Assembly (NCBI GenBank): GCA_963575745.1
Contig: CAUYUJ010000891.1
Location: forward strand, 794,665 to 858,664
Direction: 5' to 3'
DNA: 64,000 bases
DNA from: Prorocentrum cordatum
Lineage: Eukaryota; Sar; Dinophyceae; Prorocentrales; Prorocentraceae
A program made the translations under genes and the position numbers. Below the pieces are notes generated by a model. That model was not told the DNA's origin, searched no databases, and saw only the letters and a program-made list of their open reading frames with translations. Below, piece after piece: positions 56,510-64,000 of this stretch; position 1 is the first letter of the stretch; every line of letters starts with the position of its first letter.

Positions 56510-58650
56510 TTGGCCTGTCCGCGGCAGGAGTATTACACTGGTGGCTGCACTGCGCTGTCGCGGAGCACGGAGCAACGTGTTCGGCGGCGGCCCAAGGTCC
56601 AAGAGAGGACCGCCGAGACGATTCGAGCCATCAATCGCTTGGCAGGTTTTGACACGCCCGAGGTGGAGTCCGTCGGGGAGCTGGCCGGCCCCTCCGCCCT
56701 GGTCTACAGCGACGTGCGGGCGCTTCACGCGGCTCACGCCCCCGAGCCGGTGAATTCGATCAGTCCGCAGGAAGCCTTTCATGAGCTTCTCGGGAGCACG
56801 CCCTCGTCGTACATGGATGGTGACGAGGTTTCTCCAGTTCGGCCCTACTCGCGCGAGTTGGTGAGCTGGCCCAAGAGGGGCAACCGCCCGGTCCCGCTGC
56901 CGACGAACGCGCCACCGGACCTGCTCCGGTACATGACAGAGGGCCAGCGAGATGTGTGGCTGCGGCAGCCGCAGGAGGTGGCGCAGGTCCGGCAGGTCGA
57001 GGGCCTGCCGACGTTGTACGGCGATACAGTTTTGAAGGAGAATCGAGACGCCTACATCGGCTTCGTGAAGGACGGCCTTGCTCGGGGGATCTTCCGCCTG
57101 AGTCGCCGCCGGAAGGAGGCCGTCAAGGTCTTTTTCGTGAAGAAGAAGGACTCTAGCATTCGGATCGTTATCGATTGCAGACGGAGTAACCAGCACTTTC
57201 GAGCCGCGCCGAAGGTCCACCTCTTCTCGGGCAGCAGCTTCGGGGAGGTCGAGGTCTCGGCGCACCAACAGCTGTGGTACGCAGGGGGTGACGTTCAGAA
57301 CGCCTTCTACCAGCGCCAGTTGCCATGCTGGCTGCAGCCCTACTTCGGGCTCGACTTCGCTCGGGCCTCGGAGCTGGGCGTTGCTGAGCTGGACGGCCAG
57401 GCCGTGCGGGGCGACCAGATCCTGTACCCCCTGATGAACGTGGTTCCAATGGGGTGGAAGTGGGCCCTCTTCATGGTGCAGCGGATCCACGAGCATGTTC
57501 TCGATGGAGTTCCTGAGCTGGGGCCGCGGCGCCGAGCGGTTGACTTTCGGCCTCCGCCTCGAGTCGAAGACGGGGCGGTGCACACGGTGTATGTGGATAA
57601 CGTGCTGATCGAGGGGTTCGACCAGGCCGAGGTGACACGGCTCCGTGAGGCGGCATGCGCCGCGCTGCAGCAGGCGGGCTACGCCACTCACGACGAGTCA
57701 GACGCTACGGCGAGCATGGAGATGCTGGGCGTCGAGCAGACCGGCTGTCCAGGACGTGTGCAGGTGTCCGCGAAGCGCTACTGGCGGTTGTGGCAGGCGC
57801 TGGAGTGGATCCGGCGCAGGCAGCCTCCTCTGAGCAGCCGTCAGCTTGAGCGTCTGATCGGCCACTTCACTTTTGTGGCTCTCATGAGGCGAGAGCTGCT
57901 GAGCACGTTGCGCGCCTGCTATGATTTTTCCAGGGGTGATTTCACCAAGCCCCGGAGCCTGTGGAAAAGCGTCCTCCAGGAGCTCAGAACCATCCAGGGT
58001 CTTTTAATTTTTGCGTCCCGGGACTTGGATCCTCACTGGTCCCCGGACGTGTTGGCCTACGATGCGTGTGAGTCGGGGCATGCCACGGTGAGGGGGGCCT
58101 GGACGGTGGGGGGTGTACAGCAAGTAGGTAAATGGCACGAGCGTTGGAGGTATAAGAATGAAGACGATCCCGCTCGTACAGATCCCCGTGGTCACGCTCT
58201 GGGACAATCTTATGATAAACAAACATGCATGGAAGATATGTCAAACAAGGAGATCGATTACAGTGATGCGTATCTAAACCGTGACTTCCCTAACGTTCCC
58301 CCCCAATTTGTGCAATCAACTCGGTGGACGCTGGAGAGATATCAACCGGTTTTTACTCGTGAGCCAATTCATGTTACTGAAATGCGGGGCTTCTTGGGAT
58401 CTATCCGTCAAGCGGTTCGGGATCCTGGTGATTGGGGCAAGTCGTGGCTGATGTTGGGAGACAACCTGGGGCTCATCCTCTCGCTCTCGAAAGGTCGGTG
58501 TCGAGATCCTCGCTTACTTATGCTTCACCGTAAGGCAGCAGCGTGGGCTCTAGCTACCAAATCGAGATTTGTTTGTAGATGGCTACCCTCTGAGTTGAAC
58601 CCAGCCGATGGACCATCCCGCAAGAGAGAGCCATCGGCGCCAGCTACGCG
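56510..58650 (+). CDS. Reverse transcriptase-RNase H (DIRS type)
   Basis: The domain region is about 710 aa; the frame remains open to 60,451. It opens at a TTG; the first in-frame ATG is 56,813. RT motifs (residues from 56,510): KKKDSSIRIVIDCRRSN (~206-222), motif A GGDVQNAFYQ with Asp261, VVPMGWKWA (~310), and motif C VYVDNVLIEGF with Asp363. Motif C is YVDN where YxDD is usual, so the second Asp is Asn. RNase H follows with Asp518 (AYDACESG), Glu624 (VTEMRG), Asp651 (LGDNLG) and Asp700 in WLPSELNPADGPSR, a complete D-E-D-D set and the DIRS-typical C-terminal signature. The enzyme copies the element RNA and degrades the template. The recombinase start ATG (58,608) lies inside the NPADGPSR codons, in the +1 frame. 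Confidence 0.87.
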
Positions 58651-59687
58651 ACTGGCGAGTGGACCAACCCAGCTCTCGGTGGACTGCGCTGACGGCTTCC
58701 CACGTGGTGCAGGAGCTCTCTCGTGTGCCGATGAGGTTGGGCTATCCACGGTCGGACAAGCGGCAGAAGACCGAGCCAGACGTGGAGAGCCTTCGTCGTG
58801 CCAGCCAGCCTCCTCCTGGGCATCCAACCCTGGGCTTGCTGGAGGCCAAGAGCGCGAGCCTCGACAAAAAGCAGCAACTGCGGGAGCGTCGTGCCGCACG
58901 TCGGCAGGACGTCCATGGGCTGCTCCAGGACACGACGAGGGAATCAGGCATCACCAAGAAGGCCTTGCTGACGCAGGGGACACGAGATCAGTATCAACGG
59001 CTATTTCACGAATTCCAGGAGCGACAACAGATGCAAGATCTGAGTGTGCATCCCGCCATATTGGATGCTCAGGACGTGATCTACTTCGACAAACTTTTTC
59101 TGGAGGGCAAGGCTCCATCAACGGGGGCGAAGCTCGTCGCGGGCATCCAGTACGTGGTGCCGAGCTACCGCGCCAAGGGCATGATGACCTTGCCGCGGGC
59201 GATCAGGGCCCTGCGCGGCTGGCGCCGTCTGGTGCCGCGCCGTACTCGGCGGCCCTTGCCCTGGGAGGTGGAGACCGCCATTGCGATGGGGCTCCTCCGG
59301 GTCAACGGACTGGGGATGGCGCTCTCTTGGCTTCGCATGGTGGACACATACCTGCTACCAGGCGAGTGCCGCGACCTCCAGACAAGCCAGATCTTACAAA
59401 GGAACGCGCAGCAGCACATGGAGCGAGCTGGAATCCTCATGTATCACGCCGAGAAGGGTATGCCCAACAAAGTCGGGGCCGTCGACGAGAGTCTGATCTT
59501 CAACCGGACCTGGCTGACGGGGGCGTCGGTGCGACGCTACGAGAAGCGGGCGCTCGAGCAGGAGGTCTACAACGGGCTCGACCAGAAGTCCAAGGCCTAC
59601 TGCAACAAGAGCGCCCGCGACCTGGAGGCAGCAATCGTTCGAGCCTGCAGCCACGTCAAGGGCATCAGAGGCGTGGGTTCTTTATGA
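58608..59687 (+). CDS. Tyrosine recombinase-like protein, catalytic core incomplete
   Basis: 359 aa. Residues ~100-230 have the N-terminal SAM-like arrangement (TKKALLTQGTRDQYQRLFHEF.., then ALRGWRRLVP). At 246-252 is TYLLPGE, where active family members have an arginine (RPGE); here residue 250 is Leu. PNKVG follows, then WLTGASVRRYEKRAL, whose Tyr311 fits the nucleophile box (SVRRYEK). The HxxR and H/W boxes that normally lie between are missing, with about 60 residues from LPGE to the Tyr where about 150 would be usual. I infer an in-frame deletion or strong divergence that probably abolishes strand cleavage. The start overlaps the RNase H coding sequence. The stop TGA overlaps the methyltransferase ATG (ATGA). 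Confidence 0.75.
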   Translation: MDHPARESHRRQLRDWRVDQPSSRWTALTASHVVQELSRVPMRLGYPRSDKRQKTEPDVESLRRASQPPPGHPTLGLLEAKSASLDKKQQLRERRAARRQDVHGLLQDTTRESGITKKALLTQGTRDQYQRLFHEFQERQQMQDLSVHPAILDAQDVIYFDKLFLEGKAPSTGAKLVAGIQYVVPSYRAKGMMTLPRAIRALRGWRRLVPRRTRRPLPWEVETAIAMGLLRVNGLGMALSWLRMVDTYLLPGECRDLQTSQILQRNAQQHMERAGILMYHAEKGMPNKVGAVDESLIFNRTWLTGASVRRYEKRALEQEVYNGLDQKSKAYCNKSARDLEAAIVRACSHVKGIRGVGSL

Positions 59688-60451
59688 TCGAGGTGTTCAG
59701 CGGCTGTGGGGCGTTCTCCAAAGCCGCTAGGCGCCGCGGAGTGGAGGCCTTCCCCTTCGACGTCCTGCAAGGTGCCGCAGGGGACGTGACCCGCCGGCCA
59801 GTGCAGCGACGCATCCGACGGCTTCTGGCTCATCCTCGGTGCTTGGGCATCCTTCTTGCGCCGCCGTGCACCACGTACAGCAACGCTCGGAGGCCGATGA
59901 TCAGAAGCCGGGAATTCATCGAGGGCCTCCCGACGAACACTCCGTCGGAACAGGCCCAAGTCGCAGCAGGTACTTTTTTCATGAGGCTGACGGCCCAGCT
60001 CTGCCGGTTCGCTGTCAAGTGTGGAGTTCCTTGGGTGATTGAGAATCCTCAGACAAGTCTGATCTGGCACACTGTCGAGTTTCGCCGCCTTCCTAATCTT
60101 GCCAAACAGCAGTCGCTCACTACCCACCTCTGTGGTTTCGGAGCTCGGTGGAAAAAACCTACTACGTTGTGGTCCTGGGGTGTGGAGAACATGTCCAAGA
60201 TGGTGCACAAGTGTCCCAGTTTGAGTTGTCAACCCTGCATATTCTCTGGGAAACCTCATATCGTGCTATCAGGACCGGACCCCACAGGGGTCCGCTGGAC
60301 AAAACGAGCAGCTGCTTACCCTGACCGGTTTGCTTCCGTCTTGGCCAGCCTCTTTCTCGACTCCGGTTTCACCAAGCTGTTGCAGGAATCAAAGCAATCT
60401 TATTTTCCAGTGGTGCCATGGGTGAGCTCAAGACTCAGACAGGCTTCGTGA
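59684..60451 (+). CDS. Cytosine-C5 DNA methyltransferase carried by the retrotransposon
   Basis: 255 aa, apparently complete. Motif I IEVFSGCGAFS (residues 2-12, the SAM-binding FxGxG loop), FPFDV with an acidic residue after motif I, motif IV LLAPPCTTYSNAR with catalytic Cys62, and motif VI WVIENPQTSLIW with Glu120 in ENP. Later elements THLCGFGARWKKPTTLWS and a Cys-containing KCPSLSCQPC loop precede the C-terminal GVRWTKRAAAYPDRFASVLASL helix. These are family motifs of m5C enzymes, not the DPPY of adenine-N6 enzymes. The length is short for a DNMT (no long target-recognition or regulatory domains). The ATG overlaps the recombinase TGA, so translation by stop-start reinitiation is plausible. 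The same frame is open upstream to 56,510. Confidence 0.85.
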   Translation: MIEVFSGCGAFSKAARRRGVEAFPFDVLQGAAGDVTRRPVQRRIRRLLAHPRCLGILLAPPCTTYSNARRPMIRSREFIEGLPTNTPSEQAQVAAGTFFMRLTAQLCRFAVKCGVPWVIENPQTSLIWHTVEFRRLPNLAKQQSLTTHLCGFGARWKKPTTLWSWGVENMSKMVHKCPSLSCQPCIFSGKPHIVLSGPDPTGVRWTKRAAAYPDRFASVLASLFLDSGFTKLLQESKQSYFPVVPWVSSRLRQAS

Positions 60452-60481
60452 TCGTGAACCGCATACGGAGTTTGCGAATTT

Positions 60482-60596
60482 TGGGCTGTGTACTCTGGGC
60501 TTCGCCTCGCACGTCCCTGGAATATCATGGCCGACCTGCTCGCCTTCGAGATTTCAACAGATGTGGGTTCAAGAAAAACGGAATGGCACGATCGAT
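60482..60596 (+). repeat. Split direct repeat B1
   Basis: 115 bp, identical to B2 (60,793-60,907) except for one base (C/G near 60,517). It begins TGGGCTGTGTACTCTGGGCT and ends GGCACGATCGAT, directly joined to A2. It starts 30 bp after the methyltransferase stop. Confidence 0.92.
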
Positions 60597-60659
60597 GGGT
60601 TTGCTCTGCATGGGATTCGAGAGTACAAGTGAGTTGTTCGCTCCGCAGCTTTTCTCTCA
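60597..60659 (+). repeat. Split direct repeat A2
   Basis: 63 bp, identical to A1. The B1-A2 junction reproduces what would form if the right end (B2) were ligated to the left end (A1), as in a circular intermediate. Confidence 0.92.
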
Positions 60660-60792
60660 CCGTCCACAGGCCCCACCGCCACCCTCTTTAATGGCTCCCC
60701 CAAGTTTTTGGTGTCTCCCAGGGCCCTCCGAGGTCAACCCCGAGGGCCCTCTAGAAATACGATCTGCGCTTTTCACCCTGGCACCACACAAG

Positions 60793-60907
60793 TGGGCTGT
60801 GTACTCTGGGCTTCGCCTCGCACGTCCGTGGAATATCATGGCCGACCTGCTCGCCTTCGAGATTTCAACAGATGTGGGTTCAAGAAAAACGGAATGGCAC
60901 GATCGAT
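60793..60907 (+). repeat. Split direct repeat B2 (right terminus)
   Basis: 115 bp, ending GGCACGATCGAT. Two bases later the CTC microsatellite resumes (CGTTCTTCTCCTCC), marking the element's right boundary. Confidence 0.92.
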
Positions 60908-60909
60908 CG

Positions 60910-61224
60910 TTCTTCTCCTCCTCCTCCTCCTCCTCCTCCTCCTCCTCCCCCATACTCCTCCATCCTCCTCCTCCTCCTGCTCCTCCTCTTTCTCCTCCTC
61001 CTCCTCGTCTTTCTCCTCAACCTTCTTGGCTCCTCGCCCTCATTTTCCTCCTCCTCCTCTGCATGTCCCCCTCCTCCTCCTCCTCCTCCTCCTCCTCCTC
61101 CTCCTCCTCCTCCTCCTCCTCCTCCTCCTCTCCTCCTCCTCCTCCTCCTCCTCCTCCTCCTCCTCCTCCTCCCCCTCCTCCTCCTCCTCCTCCTCCTCCT
61201 CCTCCTCCTCCTCCTCCTCATCTG
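60910..61224 (+). repeat. TCC microsatellite (right flank of the retrotransposon)
   Basis: About 310 bp of TCC/CTC with few interruptions, continuing the repeat cut at 54,468. Confidence 0.92.
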
Positions 61225-63055
61225 CCCCGCTGGCCACGACATTGGCTCCCTGGATGGCTTCTTCAGCTACGCCGGGAAGAGGGCGCAGCGATTGGAGGCG
61301 GACTCGGCCTGACGGGGAGAAACCATCGCCGCGGTTATTTTCCGCCGTCTTTCGCCCCCTCCTCCGGCCCCCATTCCGACTCCGACTCCTCCAGCGACTT
61401 CCCGCTGCTCGTCCACCCCGAGGTAACGAGATCTATACGCGTCCACTGTCCCGAGCCTGGCCCATCCTGGGCCCAGGAGCGGTGTATATGCCTCCCTGGC
61501 CAATCCAGGAGCCCAGGATGAGCCAGGACTGGCGCAGTGGATATGTATAGATCCCCGTCGCTCTACCCTCCTCCTTCTCGTGCTCGTCATGGTTCTCACC
61601 CCCTCTATCGTCCTGCTCCCTGCCCCCCCTGCGAGGGAGAAGGGAAGGGGAAGGGAGGAAACGGGAGGGCTCTCCGCCCCCTTGTTGCGCTGGCGCGCCT
61701 GTGGTTCTTGGGGGGCGGTGCAGGCGGCTCAATAATCTCACAGCGTGAACTCATCCTCCTGTCACCGCCCTTGATGACGCTGCGCCTCCTCCGGTGGCCG
61801 CCTCCTCCTGAGCATCAGGCGGAGGCTCTGGGGGGTTCAGGGGGGCCCGCTTCCCTGGCAGTGGTGGCGACCACCTTGGTAGTGACCCCCCCTCTCGGCA
61901 CTGCCCGGAGCAGGGCCAGGGGACGACCGAAGGCCTCGGAGAGGAGGAGGAGGAGGAGGAGGAGGAGGAGGAGGAGGAGGAGGAGAAGGAACACCATGTA
62001 GGAGGATCGGAGTGGAGGAGGAGGAGGAGTGGAGGAGGAGGAGGAGAGAGGAGGAGAGAGGAGAGGGGAGGAGGAGGAGAGGAGGAGGAGGAGGAGGAGG
62101 AGGAGGAGGAGAGGAGGAGGAGGAGGATGGAGGAGGAACAACATGTAGGAGGATCGGGTTGTCGCGCAGCGCCTGGCTCGGGCCAGCCCCCTGCGTACAG
62201 GCCCGCCGCGGGCGCGCCGTCCTCTTTGCCGCGGCGGGGGGGGCCCGCGGTGGGCGATGCCCTCCGCGAAGGACGCGGCGGCGGCGGAGGCGTTCAGCGA
62301 GCGGCTGAACTCCAGCGGAGGCGCCTCGCCGGCAGAGCCCGCCACGGAGCCTCGGGCGGACGAGGGCCCCTCCTCTTCCTGCTCCTCCTCCTCCTCCTCC
62401 TCCTCCTCCTCCTACTCCTCCTCCTCCTACTCCTTCTCCTTCTCCTCCTCCTCCTCGTCCTCTTCCTCCTCCTCCTACTCCTCCTCCTACTCCTACTACG
62501 CCTACTCCTACCAACTCCTCCTCGTCTTTGTCCTCATCGTCCTGCTCGCGCGCGACTCCTCCCACACGCCCAAGCACTACGACTTCGACGGCCCCTCAGC
62601 CGGCCGCCCCGCGCGCGCCTGGGCGCTCCGCCTCTTGCTCTTCCCTCTCGTCGGACACCTCTGCCTGATGCTGCTCTCTTCCCAGGGCCTCTTCCCTCCG
62701 CGTCCTCCCCCTGCACGTTTCCTGATGGCTTCGTGCTCGCCGCGCCACTAGACGTGTCAGTGGGGCCGGCTGGGCGTTGTGCCTGAGATTTCGTCGCCAC
62801 GCACGATCGCGACGGTTTGCGATATGCGTGTATGGATTCACGCGTGGCAGAAGCGAAGCAGAAAGGCCAACAATCATTGTGACCCTGAACCTCTGCACTT
62901 CCAGCAGCTGCACGGACCCAGAGCGGTCGACATTAAAAACTCAGTTCTCGCCTCAGCGCCGCGCACTTGGGTTTTTCGCAACCATCCCGTGGTGTTGGGT
63001 CCTCGTTTTGAAGAGACAGCGCCCCGCGTTTCCTTCCTCCTCCCTCCTCCCCTCC
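61225..63055. other. Intergenic with two triplet microsatellites
   Basis: GAG tract at about 61,940-62,140, and a TCC tract with TAC interruptions at about 62,370-62,515. ACACCATGTAGGAGGATCGG and ACAACATGTAGGAGGATCGG bracket the GAG tract (about 61,990 and 62,139). CAGGAGCC/GGGCCCAGGA-type inverted copies lie near 61,455-61,540. One frame at 62,257-62,751 is open but is mostly poly-Ser from the microsatellite; I do not call it a gene. Confidence 0.5.
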
Positions 63056-63094
63056 TCTCATCATCATCACCATAACCATCACCATCATCACCAC

Positions 63095-63162
<68 letters not shown>

Positions 63163-63287
63163 GCACCATCATCATCATCATCATCATCAGCATCATCATT
63201 ATCATCATCATCATCATCATCAGCATCATCATTATCATCACCATCACCATCATCCTCCTCCTCCTCCTCCTCCTCCTCCTCCTCCTC

Positions 63288-63346
<59 letters not shown>

Positions 63347-63419
63347 GTCACCATCGCCGTCATCATCATCATCATCATCATCAGCATCATCATCATCATC
63401 ATCATCACCATCATCATCC

Positions 63420-63452
<33 letters not shown>

Positions 63453-63480
63453 ACGACATCAGCATCATCAACATCATCAC
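63056..63480 (+). repeat. ATC microsatellite with TCC insert
   Basis: ATC/CAT repeats for about 420 bp with a TCC block at 63,253-63,288. Open frames are poly-His/Ile/Met artefacts. Confidence 0.93.
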
Positions 63481-64000
63481 ACGTTTCGTTGCCCCATAGG
63501 GAGCTCCACCGAAGGTCCCAATGGCGCGGTTGGCATGCGTCTCCCCCCCCCCAGTACAGCATTTCGTGGCCCCACGGGGAGCGCCACCGAAGGTCCCCGT
63601 GGCGCAGTCCGCATGCGTCTCCCCCCACCCAGTTCAGCGCGTCGTGGCCCCATAGGGGCTCCGCCCAAGGTCCCAGTGGCAGAGTCCGCACGCGTCCCCG
63701 CCACTCATTTCGGCACACCCCTTTCACGTTTCATGGCCTCATAGGAGCTCCGCCGAATGTCCCAGTGGCACAGTCCGCATGCGTCCCCGCCATTCATTTC
63801 GGCACACCCCTCACACGCTTCGTGGCCCCATATGAGCTCGGCCGACGGTCCCAGTGGCACCGTCCGCACGCGTCCCCGCCACTCAGTTCGGCCAACCACT
63901 CACACGCTTCGTGGCCCCATATGAGCTCGGCCGACGGTCCCAGTGGCACCGTCCGCACGCGTCCCCGCCACTCAGTTCGGCCAACCACTCACACGTTTCG
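63481..64000 (+). repeat. 85-89 bp tandem repeat, runs off the window
   Basis: About six units starting CACG(C/T)TTCGTGGCCCCAT, then GAGCTC(G/C)GCCGA(A/C)GGTCCCAGTGGC, then CGCATGCGTC or CGCACGCGTC and ACTCAGTTCGGC. The last two complete units (about 63,811-63,899 and 63,900-63,988) are virtually identical, earlier ones diverge. It extends past 64,000. Confidence 0.93.

Larger units (their letters stand above)
54469..60907 (+). mobile_element. DIRS-order (tyrosine-recombinase) retrotransposon with split direct repeats and a C5 methyltransferase
   Basis: 6,439 bp. Ends are defined by split direct repeats: A1 at the left end (54,469-54,531), an internal B1-A2 junction (60,482-60,596 and 60,597-60,659), and B2 at the right end (60,793-60,907). 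This A1-B1A2-B2 layout is the hallmark of Ngaro/PAT-type elements in the DIRS order, which replicate through a circle and integrate by recombinase rather than by a DDE integrase. Gene order is ORF1, gag-like ORF2, RT-RNase H, tyrosine recombinase, cytosine methyltransferase, all on the plus strand. No target-site duplication is seen, as expected for this group. The flanks are the same CTC microsatellite on both sides. The direct repeats differ at one base in 178, so the insertion appears young. Confidence 0.87.

Noticed and set aside
62257-62751. 164-aa frame with Ser/Tyr-rich core and a hydrophobic segment
   Set aside because: The core is a TCC/TAC microsatellite and the flanks lack a recognisable domain. 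A real membrane protein cannot be excluded but is not supported.

Overview
The window reads as nuclear DNA of a dinoflagellate alga. Four things point that way. A near-exact copy of the dinoflagellate spliced leader sits next to a truncated second copy at about 12,378-12,414, the arrangement left when a trans-spliced mRNA is reverse transcribed and re-inserted. There is a pentatricopeptide pseudogene of the dinoflagellate type. There is an intronless AlgH/YqgE-family gene with a long organelle-targeting-like N-terminus. The rest is GC-rich and dominated by triplet microsatellites, MITE-like elements and decayed retrotransposons. Coordinates were read by eye, and no similarity search was run.

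Layout. 1-3.1 kb is GC-rich non-coding DNA with a tandem duplication, then a GAG/GAT microsatellite. 3.1-6.7 kb is a decayed LINE (endonuclease plus reverse transcriptase). 6.8-8.8 kb is a purine-only GAG/GAT tract of about 2 kb. 9-13.2 kb holds dispersed and tandem repeats and the spliced-leader relic. 13.24-14.35 kb is the one convincing host gene (AlgH/YqgE family). 16.6-17.2 kb is a PPR pseudogene and 17.4-20.8 kb a second decayed LINE. 21-38 kb is mostly repeats, including several small elements with terminal inverted repeats. 39.1-41.0 kb is a third LINE relic. 42-53 kb is microsatellites, minisatellites and foldback sequences. 54.47-60.91 kb is a nearly intact tyrosine-recombinase (DIRS-order) retrotransposon inserted in a CTC microsatellite. 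The window ends in ATC microsatellite and an 85-89 bp tandem repeat that runs off the right edge.

The main discovery candidate is the 6.44 kb retrotransposon. Its termini form a split direct repeat, A1 - genes - B1A2 - spacer - B2, the architecture of Ngaro/PAT-type elements that replicate through a circle. In order it encodes an Ala/Cys-rich ORF1, a 474-aa gag-like ORF2, reverse transcriptase-RNase H, a tyrosine-recombinase-like protein, and a cytosine-C5 DNA methyltransferase. The methyltransferase start overlaps the recombinase stop as ATGA. Better-known DIRS elements carry an adenine-N6-type methylase domain, so a separate C5 enzyme placed last is unusual. The recombinase keeps its tyrosine box but appears to lack the HxxR region and the first catalytic arginine, so this copy may be defective in integration while still encoding an apparently intact methyltransferase.
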